Shown here one piece after another: positions 15,606 to 24,517 of a stretch of 39,054 bases of DNA. Under the pieces are notes generated by a model. That model was not told the origin of the DNA. It saw only the letters and a list, made by a program, of their open reading frames with translations, and made no database searches. The position numbers and the translations under genes are program-made. Source of the stretch: Rhizocola hellebori (lineage in GTDB: Bacteria > Actinomycetota > Actinomycetes > Mycobacteriales > Micromonosporaceae); NCBI RefSeq assembly GCF_016862955.1, contig NZ_BONY01000087.1, positions 1-39,054 on the forward strand. Direction: 5' to 3'. Numbering within the stretch: position 1 is the first letter of the stretch; the number at the start of each line of letters is the position of its first letter.

Positions 15606-16559
15606 ATGGGGCTGCCTGCTGGGTACGAGCTTCGGGCGCCGAGCAAGACCGAGCTCGAAACCGTGGCTGACGTGGTAATCGCCGATGAACTCTACCGCAC
15701 CGGCCAGATCACGCTGGGTGCTGACTTTTTGCGCGGTGAGTGGAGCCGGCCGGGCTTCGACCCGGCCACCGACGCATGGGTGGTGCTCGATGCTCAGGGC
15801 ATCATCATCGGGTACGGGCAGGTCAGGCTCGATGAACCCACGATCGTCGGGTCATGGGGTGCGGTGCACCCCGATCACCAGGGGCGCGGCGCCGGTTCGG
15901 CGCTGCTGGACCGGATCCGGTCGCGCTCGGCCGCGATGCTCGCGGGCCGCCCGTCGGGCTTGCTGCGGCACGCCGCCTACGCCGATGACCAGGCGGTCGC
16001 GGCGATGCTGCGCGATCGCGGGCTGCATCCGGTTCGTCACTTCTGGCACTTGCAGGTCGACCTGGGGGAGCAGGACTTCGCTGCCGCGGCAACGCCGGCC
16101 GGGGTGCGCATCGACGCCGTTGTGCCCCCAGACGGCCTCAAGGTCGTCTACGAGGTGATCAACGAGGCGCTTGCCCACAATTGGGACTACGAGCCGAAGC
16201 CGTTCCAGCGATGGATCGAGGAGGAGACCTCGGCGCCCGGCTACGATCCTTCACTCTGGCTGGTGGCGGTCCATCAGGGTGAGCCGGCCGGGGCGCTGAC
16301 CGCGAGCGTCGGCGAGGACAGGGGCTGGGTGGACTACCTCGGGGTGCTGCAGCCCCACCGAGGGCGGGGGATAGCCGTCGCCCTGCTGCACCGGGCCTTC
16401 GCCGCCTTCGCCCAGCGCGGCGTGGCGCGGGCGCTGGTGAGCGTCGACGCGCACAACGCGACCGGCGCCACCGCCGTCTACGAGCGGGCGGGCATGCGGC
16501 CGGTGAAGGCGTGGGACATGTGGGAATGCTCCATTGTGGACACCGAGCAGGCGGGCTAG
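15606..16559 (+). CDS. Tandem GNAT-domain acetyltransferase
   Basis: A 317-aa protein with two GNAT repeats. The first half has motif A near residues 83-102 (WGAVHPDHQGRGAGSALLDR); the second has it near 244-262 (YLGVLQPHRGRGIAVALLHR) plus the VDAHNATGATAVYERAGM motif B. The layout matches mycothiol-synthase-like proteins, but the flanking segments are not distinctive enough to call MshD, so the substrate is open. Cytoplasmic. Its stop overlaps that of the convergent hypothetical gene by four bases. Confidence 0.85.
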   Translation: MGLPAGYELRAPSKTELETVADVVIADELYRTGQITLGADFLRGEWSRPGFDPATDAWVVLDAQGIIIGYGQVRLDEPTIVGSWGAVHPDHQGRGAGSALLDRIRSRSAAMLAGRPSGLLRHAAYADDQAVAAMLRDRGLHPVRHFWHLQVDLGEQDFAAAATPAGVRIDAVVPPDGLKVVYEVINEALAHNWDYEPKPFQRWIEEETSAPGYDPSLWLVAVHQGEPAGALTASVGEDRGWVDYLGVLQPHRGRGIAVALLHRAFAAFAQRGVARALVSVDAHNATGATAVYERAGMRPVKAWDMWECSIVDTEQAG

Positions 16560-17227
16560 TTCTTGCGCTCGATCTGCTCGCGGATCCCGATGAACTCCAG
16601 CTTCGCCCGCTCTGCCGTGGTGGAGTCCCAGAACACCAGGCCGAGAGAGAACTCGTCCATCCAGAGGCAGACGGCCGTTGTCGCGTCGGAGTCCTGAAGG
16701 GTGAGGTCGCCGCAGCGCGCGATGCCCCCCAGCGCACCCGGGTCGACCTCGACGGTGTTGCTCACCTTGCCGTCGGTCGCCGCGCCTATGAAGGAAAACA
16801 TCAGGTCGAACTGGAAGGCCGACACGTCTGCGTTGTCGACCGGGAAGGCCACCACCATCAGCTGATCCCGCTGGGTGTCGCCGTAGCCGGCTGCCACATG
16901 CTCGCCCAGGCCGCCCGCGGCGTTGCCGCCCAAGGCCTGTTTCATCTCCTCCAGCGCATGGTTCATGGCGGCGTCGCTGTTTTTGGGGCGGGCGCCCAGC
17001 ATCTCCGGCGCCACCAGGGTGACCTTGCCGGTGCGCGGCGGGGCCGGTTCGGCTTCGGCCGTGGAGCGGTGGTGCAGCCAGTAGAGCGTCGCGCCGGCAC
17101 CGGTGCCGCCCAGGCACAGCAGCAGCGCCACCACCACTGTCCACGTGATCCACAGGTTCTTGCGGGAGCTGGGCACCGGGGACACCGAAGGCTGCCAAGG
17201 CTGATACGGCGGCGGCAGGTCCGACAT
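16556..17227 (-). CDS. Membrane-anchored hypothetical protein, 223 aa
   Basis: Not recognised. A Pro/Tyr/Gln-rich cytoplasmic N-terminus (SDLPPPYQPWQPSVSP) is followed by one transmembrane helix near residues 27-50 (WTVVVALLLCLGGTGAGATLYW) and an extracytoplasmic domain with two Cys (ARCGDLTL and TAVCLWMDE) that may form a disulfide. This architecture is common for actinobacterial sensor- or lipid-binding-like exported domains. A GGGAG ribosome site precedes the ATG at 17227. It is divergent from the quinone-reductase-like gene and convergent with the tandem GNAT gene. Confidence 0.75.
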   Translation of the reverse strand: MSDLPPPYQPWQPSVSPVPSSRKNLWITWTVVVALLLCLGGTGAGATLYWLHHRSTAEAEPAPPRTGKVTLVAPEMLGARPKNSDAAMNHALEEMKQALGGNAAGGLGEHVAAGYGDTQRDQLMVVAFPVDNADVSAFQFDLMFSFIGAATDGKVSNTVEVDPGALGGIARCGDLTLQDSDATTAVCLWMDEFSLGLVFWDSTTAERAKLEFIGIREQIERKN

Positions 17228-17261
17228 GACATCGCTCCCGGAATGGGTGGTGCTGGCAGCA

Positions 17262-17267
17262 TACCCT
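17262..17267 (+). promoter_or_regulatory. -10 box TACCCT of MDR gene
   Basis: TACCCT is followed by seven bases and the GTG start at 17275. Confidence 0.55.
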
Positions 17268-17274
17268 TGCTGGC

Positions 17275-18285
17275 GTGAAGGCGATCGTGCAGGACAGATA
17301 TGGCTCTTTGGATGTGCTCCAGCTGCGGGAGGTCGACGAGCCCACGGTCGGCGACGATGAGGTGCTGGTGAAGGTTCGCGCGGCTTCGGTGCATCCGGAC
17401 GTGTGGCATGTGATCAGCGGCCTGCCGTATGTGCTGCGGCTCATGGGTTCCGGGGTGCGCCGGCCCAAGGTGGCGATCCCGGGAACCGATGTGGCGGGCC
17501 ATGTGGTGGCGGTGGGCGCGAAGGTGACCCGGCTCAAGCCGGGTGACGAGGTGTTCGGCGAAAGCGTGAAGGGCTACGGCTGGGCCAACGGCGGCGCCTA
17601 CGCCGAGTTCGTTGCCGTGGCACAGGATTCGCTGGCGCTCAAGCCCGCCAACGTCACCTTCGAACAGGCCGCGGCGGTGCCGTCCACCGGATACATTGCG
17701 CTGCAGGTGTTGCGCCAGCGGGGGCATCCGCTGGCGGGGGAGCAGGTTCTGATCAACGGGGCCGGCGGCGGGGTGGGCACCATCGCGCTTCAGCTGGCCA
17801 AGGCGGCCGGGGCGCAGGTGACCGGTGTGGACAGCACGGACAAGCTGGAACTGCTGCGCTCCCTTGGCGCCGATCGGGTCATCGACTACACCCGGGAGGA
17901 CTTCACCCGCGGCGCGCGGCGCTACGACCTAATCTTTGACATCCCGGGCAACCATTCGTTCTCGGCGTGCCGGCGCGTCCTGACCGATCGCGGCACCTAT
18001 CTGCTCATCGCCCACGACCACTACGGCAGGGCCGGACGCAAGGTGCTGGGCAGCGTGCCGCGGGTGCTGGGCCTGCTGGCGATGTCGGTTTTCGTGCGCC
18101 AGCTGCCCAAGGCGAGTGTGTCGATGCCGTCCAAGAAGGACGCGATCGCCACCCTGTCGAAGTATCTGCAATCGGGTCAGCTGACGCCGGTCATCGATCA
18201 GACGTTTCCGCTGAGCCAGACCGCTGAGGCCATCCGGTACCTCAGCGGGGGTAAGGCGCGGGGAAAAGTCGTCATCACGATGTGA
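17275..18285 (+). CDS. Zinc-independent MDR, NADPH:quinone reductase-like
   Basis: A 336-aa medium-chain dehydrogenase/reductase. The GroES-like N-terminal domain runs to about 125 (PGTDVAGHVVAVGAKVTRLKPGDEVFG) and lacks the structural zinc Cys cluster and catalytic Cys. The Rossmann domain has INGAGGGVGTIALQLAK near 157-173, the NADPH-type motif of quinone oxidoreductases. The C-terminus FPLSQTAEAIRYLSGGKARGKVVI is standard for the family. Predicted one- or two-electron reduction of quinones or enones; substrate unknown. Start GTG. It ends at a strong bidirectional hairpin. Confidence 0.9.
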   Translation: MKAIVQDRYGSLDVLQLREVDEPTVGDDEVLVKVRAASVHPDVWHVISGLPYVLRLMGSGVRRPKVAIPGTDVAGHVVAVGAKVTRLKPGDEVFGESVKGYGWANGGAYAEFVAVAQDSLALKPANVTFEQAAAVPSTGYIALQVLRQRGHPLAGEQVLINGAGGGVGTIALQLAKAAGAQVTGVDSTDKLELLRSLGADRVIDYTREDFTRGARRYDLIFDIPGNHSFSACRRVLTDRGTYLLIAHDHYGRAGRKVLGSVPRVLGLLAMSVFVRQLPKASVSMPSKKDAIATLSKYLQSGQLTPVIDQTFPLSQTAEAIRYLSGGKARGKVVITM

Positions 18286-18301
18286 GGTGGGGCTTACACA
18301 A

Positions 18302-18346
18302 CCAACCGGGCATGGCCGCCGATTGCGCGGTGCCATGCCCGGTTGG
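18302..18346. terminator. Strong bidirectional terminator
   Basis: CCAACCGGGCATGGC (18302-18316) and GCCATGCCCGGTTGG (18332-18346) pair perfectly over 15 bp with a 15-base loop, between convergent MDR and xylanase genes. Confidence 0.85.
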
Positions 18347-18367
18347 ATTTCGGGTGAGAGCGGAGCT

Positions 18368-19915
<1,548 letters not shown>

Positions 19916-19967
19916 TCAGGTGAAGCTCATGCTGATGTTGAGCGGGGGCGACCAGCCGGGGGTCGGT

Positions 19968-20885
19968 TCACGGAAACATTCCGCAATTGTTCCGATAGCT
20001 GGCGGCCGCGCTCGCGACGAGGCAGTCCACCAGATGAGTCACTGTCGCCATCGGACTGGCCTGGGTCACCGCCCAGATCCGCCGCGGCGGCGGCACCGGG
20101 CGCAGCAGCCGGATGACGACATCGGCGTGCGGACCACTCAGCGCCGAGGCGGGAATGAGGGCGATGCCGTGCCCGGCCGACACCAAGGCCAAAGTGGTCG
20201 GGTACCGATTGGAGTCCAGCGCGACGATCGGCGTGAACCCGGCGACGCCGCAGATGGCGCGCAGCGATTCGGCGCAGGCGAACGAGGTGCCGCTGATCCA
20301 CGCCTGGTCGGCCAGCGCGGCAACGTCGACGACAGGCTCGGCGGCCAGCGGGTGGCTGGCCGCAAGCGCCAGCAGCAACGGATCGTCGGGCAGCGGCTGC
20401 GCGTTCAGGTGGTGTAAATCGATGGGGTGGGCGGCGTAGTCGTAGGTGATGGCGAGGTCGGTCTTGCCGTTGCGGGTCAGCTCCAGCGCCTCATCGGCGT
20501 CGCATTCGATGAACTCGAAGGGCAGCGCGGGATAGCGCCGCCGCCACAGCGCGGCCGCGTGCGGCAGCAGATGGGCGCAGGCGGTGGGGAAGGCGGCCAC
20601 CCGCACCGCGGCGAGGTTGCCGGAACGGATCTGGTCGAGCTCGCGTCTGGCCTCGTCGCACGAGTGCAGGATGCGCAGCACATGGCGCAGGACGATCTCG
20701 CCCTCGGCGGTGAGCCGGGCCCCGGCGGTGGTGCGCTGCACCAGGCGTGCGCCCAGCTCCCTTTCCAGGGCGCTGACGTGTTGGGAGATCGCCGGTTGCG
20801 ACATGGTGAGCATCCGGCCCGCGGCCGTGAACGAGCCTTGTTGGGCGACCGCGCACAGCACCCGCAGGCGCTGAAGGTTCTCCAC
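19968..20885 (-). CDS. LysR-family transcriptional regulator
   Basis: A 305-aa LTTR. The winged HTH is at residues 1-60 (LRVLCAVAQQGSFTAAGRML, then QPAISQHVSALERELG), followed by a periplasmic-binding-like effector domain. The open frame reaches ATG 20897, but the GTG at 20885 gives the usual family opening (ENLQRLRVL) and has TATGGT seven bases upstream. It is divergent from the PEP-mutase-family gene, so it most likely controls that gene and itself through the T-N11-A site in between. Its effector is unknown. Confidence 0.9.
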   Translation of the reverse strand: MENLQRLRVLCAVAQQGSFTAAGRMLTMSQPAISQHVSALERELGARLVQRTTAGARLTAEGEIVLRHVLRILHSCDEARRELDQIRSGNLAAVRVAAFPTACAHLLPHAAALWRRRYPALPFEFIECDADEALELTRNGKTDLAITYDYAAHPIDLHHLNAQPLPDDPLLLALAASHPLAAEPVVDVAALADQAWISGTSFACAESLRAICGVAGFTPIVALDSNRYPTTLALVSAGHGIALIPASALSGPHADVVIRLLRPVPPPRRIWAVTQASPMATVTHLVDCLVASAAASYRNNCGMFP

Positions 20886-20892
20886 GCCGCCG

Positions 20893-20912
20893 ACCATAGC
20901 TGGCGCTTATGG
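20893..20912. promoter_or_regulatory. LysR -10 box and overlapping T-N11-A site
   Basis: TATGGT on the minus strand (20893-20898) is the -10 of the LysR gene. It overlaps CCATA-N9-TATGG (20894-20912), a T-N11-A LTTR-type site, which fits autorepression. Further TTATGG/ATATGG repeats follow at 20923-20932 and 20939-20945, each one to two turns apart. Confidence 0.55.
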
Positions 20913-20993
20913 GGGTAGTAAACATATGGGGGTTCCGGCTTATGGCTGTGCGGCCGTACGGTCGGCGGGAACCGTTCACCACGAGGAGGCCTT

Positions 20994-21839
20994 GTGTCCC
21001 ATGAGAAAGCGCAGCGTTTCGTCGAGCTGCACCGGCAGGGCTGCTTCCTGCTGCCCAACGCCTGGGACGTGGGAAGCGCCCGGATTCTGGAGTCGGCCGG
21101 GTTCGCCGCGGTGGCCACCACGAGCGCGGGCGTGGCCTTCTCGCTCGGGCGGCCCGACCACGATTTCTTCGCCGAGGCCGGCTCGGCCGGCCGGGTGGAC
21201 CGGGAAACGATGATGCACCGGGTCCGCGAAATCGTGGACGGGGTGGGTGTGCCGGTCAGCGCCGACCTGGAGGAGGGCTACGGCGCGGAGCCGCAGACGG
21301 TGGCCACCACCATCTCGATGGCGCTCGCGGCCGGGGCGGCGGGCGGCAACATCGAGGACTTCACCGGAAGCCGCGCCGAGCCGCTGTTCGACGAGCAGCT
21401 GGCCGCCGAGCGCATCCGTGCCGCCCGGGCGGCTGCGGACGCCGCCGGTGCGCCGTTCGTCCTGATTGGACGGACAGATGCATTGCTGGTCGGTGGTTCT
21501 CTGGCCGAGTGTGTGAGGCGCGCCAACGCCTATCTGGCCGCCGGGGCCGACTGCGCCTTCGTGCCCGGGGCCGCAGATGCCGCCACCATCGCCACGCTGG
21601 TGCGCGAGCTGGACGGCCCACTCAACGTGGTGATGGGCCTGACCGGCAGCACCCTGACCATGGACGAGCTGCGTGAGCTGGGCGTGCGGCGGGTCACCGT
21701 GGGCGGCAGCATCGCCCGCACGATGTACCGCCACCTGCTCGACGCCGCCCGCGAGCTCGCCGGGCAGGGCAGTTTTTCCTATGCGGCCCAACAGCTTTCG
21801 CAGACCGATCTGAACGACCTGTTCTCTGCGCGGGGCTAG
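20994..21839 (+). CDS. Isocitrate lyase/PEP mutase family protein
   Basis: A 281-aa TIM-barrel enzyme of the PEP mutase/isocitrate lyase superfamily. Family marks are FLLPNAWDVGSARILESAGF, VATTSAGVAFSLGRPD, SADLEEGYG, GGNIEDF and LIGRTDALLVG. The KKCGH catalytic loop of true isocitrate lyase is absent, so it is a PEP-mutase-like member; members form or cleave C-C or C-P bonds of 2-oxo/2-hydroxy acids. The GTG start follows GAGGAGG by four bases. It is divergent from the LysR gene. The 3' end overlaps the convergent hypothetical gene by four bases. Confidence 0.88.
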   Translation: MSHEKAQRFVELHRQGCFLLPNAWDVGSARILESAGFAAVATTSAGVAFSLGRPDHDFFAEAGSAGRVDRETMMHRVREIVDGVGVPVSADLEEGYGAEPQTVATTISMALAAGAAGGNIEDFTGSRAEPLFDEQLAAERIRAARAAADAAGAPFVLIGRTDALLVGGSLAECVRRANAYLAAGADCAFVPGAADAATIATLVRELDGPLNVVMGLTGSTLTMDELRELGVRRVTVGGSIARTMYRHLLDAARELAGQGSFSYAAQQLSQTDLNDLFSARG

Positions 21840-22489
21840 CCGAAGCGTTCCGTGGTCACCGGGATCAAACCCTGCTGGCGCACCGCCGCGGTCAGCTCGT
21901 CGAGCACCGGGCCGACCGTGGCGGCGGTGTCGCCGCCCGAAACTGTCACGTCCAAGCAGTAGGCCAGCCCCGGGCCGATCCGGCGCAGGTCCCAGTTGAA
22001 CAGGTCCTGGCCCGAGCGTGCCAGTACACGTTCGTCCGGTGGAGTGTTGCAGCGCCACCGGGCGCGCAGATTGGCCAGCCCCGCCGCGGTGAGGTCCTTG
22101 GCGAAAAGCACGCGGTAGAGCCGTCTTTGGTCAACGCCGGCCGCGCCGAGGACGAGCGGGGGCGTGGCCGGGAACTCCAGGTAGTCGTGAAAGTGTTGGC
22201 GCAGCACCGTTTCGGCGGGCAGCGGCCCGCCGCCGTGACGGCGGTACACCACCTCGGCGTCGTCGCGCTGCGCCGGGACTATCCGCGCGGCCAGGCCCGG
22301 ATCGGTGCGCACGGCCCGGCTGAACGACGCCGAACTCCACCAGCCCTGCTGCGCCGTCCAGCCCGCGTTGTGCAGCCCGGCGGTGGTGGCGTCGTTGTGG
22401 CGGGCGAACTGCTCCACCAGGATCCCTTCCGGCCGCCCGGAACCGGGCGGCGCGGACAGGATCAGGTAGTAGTCCAGCGGCGCGGTCAC
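21836..22489 (-). CDS. Hypothetical protein, 217 aa, coupled to hydrolase
   Basis: Not recognised. A soluble protein rich in Trp, Arg and Leu: LDYYLILSAPPGSGRPEG at the start, GWTAQQGWWSSASFSRAV, an HFHDYLEFPATPPLVLG segment and a hydrophobic C-terminal half. No known catalytic motif is visible. The GTG start overlaps the hydrolase stop as GTGA, so translation is coupled and the two proteins probably act in one process. Confidence 0.75.
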   Translation of the reverse strand: MTAPLDYYLILSAPPGSGRPEGILVEQFARHNDATTAGLHNAGWTAQQGWWSSASFSRAVRTDPGLAARIVPAQRDDAEVVYRRHGGGPLPAETVLRQHFHDYLEFPATPPLVLGAAGVDQRRLYRVLFAKDLTAAGLANLRARWRCNTPPDERVLARSGQDLFNWDLRRIGPGLAYCLDVTVSGGDTAATVGPVLDELTAAVRQQGLIPVTTERFG

Positions 22490-23322
22490 GTGGTGGCGGG
22501 CTCGTCGAGGAAGGCGAGCACGACCGCGGCGAGCAGGGGCGAGCTGAAGATGTTGTAGTGGGTCAGCCCGGGCAGGATCGCCAGGGCGTGACCGCCCTTG
22601 GGCCTGCCTTCGCCCATCCAGCCCCCGTCGCGCAGGCCGCCGTCGAGCAGTTTGAAGATTTCGACGTGGTGGCTCGGCGGTGCCATGTCGGCGTCACCGG
22701 CGACGATCATTGTCGGCACCTGCAAGCCGCGTACTTCTTCGGTGTAGTCGAAGTCCTTGCCCATCATCTCGCCGATTTTGTCCAGCAGCCGGGGGAAGTC
22801 CTCGGGGCGCGGGGCGACCCGCTGGTAGAGCTGGTACATCGGAGTGTCCTTCATGAACTCGGCCGCCGCCCCGGTCACCTGGCCCTGCTGCACCCGCATC
22901 TCGGCGTAGATCGCATCGGGGCGCAGGTTGACCGACGTCGCCACGAGTTTGCCGATCTTGTGCGGGTACTTCGCCGCTGTGTACACGGCGACGCCGCCGC
23001 CCAGCGAGTAGCCGACCAGGTCGGGTTTGGTCAGCTGCAGATGGTCGATGAGGGCGGCGATGTCGTCGGCCATCAAACCCAGCTCCAACGGCCGGTCGAT
23101 GTCGGCGGTGCGCCCGTGCCCCTGCAGGTCCACGGCGATGACCTGGTGGTGTTCGGCCAGCGCCGGAATCACCGGCCCGAACATCTCACCTGATCCGAGC
23201 CCGCCGTGCAGCAGGATCAGCGGCCGCCCGGCCCCGTGCGTCTCGAAGTAGAGGCTGATGCCGTTGACGTCGGCGATCTGGCCCGCGCCCTTGGCCTCGG
23301 TCGTCCAATCGTTGGCGGTCAT
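22486..23322 (-). CDS. Alpha/beta hydrolase
   Basis: A 278-aa alpha/beta hydrolase-1 fold protein, cytoplasmic. Oxyanion region HGGLGSG near 39-45, nucleophile Ser106 in GYSLGGG, acid Asp in VAGDADM, and catalytic His in GLTHYNIF near the C-terminus. The acid position after strand 6 is usual; the cap region (about 130-195) contains QVTGAAAEFMKD. It could be an esterase, lactonase or epoxide-hydrolase relative; the nucleophile is Ser, which argues against epoxide or haloalkane hydrolysis. The ATG at 23322 has a GGAG site seven bases upstream. First gene of a coupled pair. Confidence 0.9.
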   Translation of the reverse strand: MTANDWTTEAKGAGQIADVNGISLYFETHGAGRPLILLHGGLGSGEMFGPVIPALAEHHQVIAVDLQGHGRTADIDRPLELGLMADDIAALIDHLQLTKPDLVGYSLGGGVAVYTAAKYPHKIGKLVATSVNLRPDAIYAEMRVQQGQVTGAAAEFMKDTPMYQLYQRVAPRPEDFPRLLDKIGEMMGKDFDYTEEVRGLQVPTMIVAGDADMAPPSHHVEIFKLLDGGLRDGGWMGEGRPKGGHALAILPGLTHYNIFSSPLLAAVVLAFLDEPATT

Positions 23323-23595
23323 GGTGATGCTCCAACTCCATCGGTGGGGCGGCCGCGAATTCAGGCCGCAGATGCCAGCAATCCCACCCTAACCTCCCAG
23401 GTTTCTGGCTGTCTCCGGGCGTGTCTCATTTCGCCGGGGACGCGACAGCTCACGGCGGGCGGGTTGTCCCCGCAGTCCCAGCGCTTCGCCGATGCCTTGT
23501 CCGCGCCGGGTGCAAGCGGCTTTCGTGGCTGCGTAAGGGATTGGTCGCATCCTACCGGCTGTATCGACTGAAGTCGATGACACAAAGGAGCATGA
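23323..23595. other. Divergent intergenic region with hairpin
   Basis: It separates the hydrolase and the NlpC-like gene. A small perfect hairpin, ATCGAC-TGAA-GTCGAT, at 23563-23578 lies directly before the ribosome site AAAGGAG (23584-23590). No promoter pair is clear and no gene is seen. Confidence 0.4.
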
Positions 23596-24450
23596 ATGGT
23601 GAAGAGGATTTTCGCAGGGCGGATGCTCGCCGGGGTTACGGCACTGATGGCCGCCGCCACCCTCGGTGCGTTCGGTGGTGTCGTCGCCAGTTCGGTGACA
23701 CCGCAAGCCGCGCACGCCGGGGCCCCCGGCGGAAAGATCACTGTGGACACGGTGATGGAACGGGCGGAATGGTGGATGGCCACCTACGGTGTCGTCTACA
23801 GCCAGGAACAGTCCAATGCCAAGGCTGACGGCGCCGGGGAGAAATACCGGCCGGACTGTTCCGGTTTTGTCTCGATGGCCTGGCACCTCAAGAAGAAGAG
23901 CGACGGCTGGGACCGCTACACCGGCGACCTGGCCGGGTTCGGGGACACCACCTGGCTGAGCAGTTTGGACCTGCTCAAGCGCGGCGACGCGATCCTTGGC
24001 GTCTCCTACGGGCATGTCGCGCTGTTCGACAAGTGGGCCGACAGCAGCAAGACCGCAATGTGGATCTACGACGAGTACAGCACGGGAAGCGCCGGCCGGT
24101 ACGCCAAGATAGACAAAAGCTGGTATTCCAGCCGCAGCTTCCGCGGGTTGCACTACAACAACATGGTCAGCGACACCTGGGGTGCTCCCACCGGCCTGGT
24201 CTGCCAATACAAGGTCAGCGCGCCCAGCGGCAAGCTGAACCAGCGCAGCGGACCGGGGACCAATTACACGGTCGAGGGTTACTTCGTCAACGGTGACTAT
24301 GTGTGGGCGGCGCAGGACAAGACCGTGGTCGCCAACGGTTACACCTACCGAAGATTCTCGGGAAGCAGATTCTCGAACTTCAGTTACAAGCTCTTTGTGG
24401 GCAGCGGTGACGGGGCCACCTTCGCCCGCACCTCAGCCGCCTGTCTGTGA
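23596..24450 (+). CDS. Secreted NlpC/P60-like protein with SH3-like tail
   Basis: A 284-aa exported protein, predicted to act on peptidoglycan. The Sec signal ends near residue 41 (AAHA cut). The central domain has the NlpC/P60-type catalytic Cys88 in RPDCSGFVSMAW and His140 in SYGHVALF; a third polar residue may be in WIYDEYS. From about 200 a bacterial SH3-like segment follows (KLNQRSGPGTNYTVEGYF), usually a wall-binding module. The core is longer than standard NlpC domains. The start is ATG 23596 with AAAGGAG five bases upstream; an ATG at 23592 is out of frame. It ends at a clear hairpin. Confidence 0.85.
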   Translation: MVKRIFAGRMLAGVTALMAAATLGAFGGVVASSVTPQAAHAGAPGGKITVDTVMERAEWWMATYGVVYSQEQSNAKADGAGEKYRPDCSGFVSMAWHLKKKSDGWDRYTGDLAGFGDTTWLSSLDLLKRGDAILGVSYGHVALFDKWADSSKTAMWIYDEYSTGSAGRYAKIDKSWYSSRSFRGLHYNNMVSDTWGAPTGLVCQYKVSAPSGKLNQRSGPGTNYTVEGYFVNGDYVWAAQDKTVVANGYTYRRFSGSRFSNFSYKLFVGSGDGATFARTSAACL

Positions 24451-24460
24451 GCTGATTGGC

Positions 24461-24499
24461 AACAGCCGCCGTCACCCGAACAAGGGGGCGGCGGCTGTT
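24461..24499 (+). terminator. Terminator after NlpC-like gene
   Basis: AACAGCCGCCG (24461-24471) and CGGCGGCTGTT (24489-24499) form an 11-bp perfect stem with a 17-base loop. The next gene's -10 box starts only six bases later. Confidence 0.8.
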
Positions 24500-24504
24500 C
24501 GCGG

Positions 24505-24510
24505 TAGGGT
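24505..24510 (+). promoter_or_regulatory. -10 box TAGGGT of nuclease-like gene
   Basis: TAGGGT ends seven bases before the ATG at 24518; its -35 would fall inside the preceding terminator stem. Confidence 0.55.
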
Positions 24511-24517
24511 CCCATCC

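Noticed and set aside
23400-23595. Possible c-di-AMP (ydaO) riboswitch before the NlpC-like gene
   Set aside because: GACAGCTCACGGCGGGCGG near 23443 slightly resembles the 3' part of the motif, but the other conserved blocks are missing and the order does not fit. A covariance search would decide.
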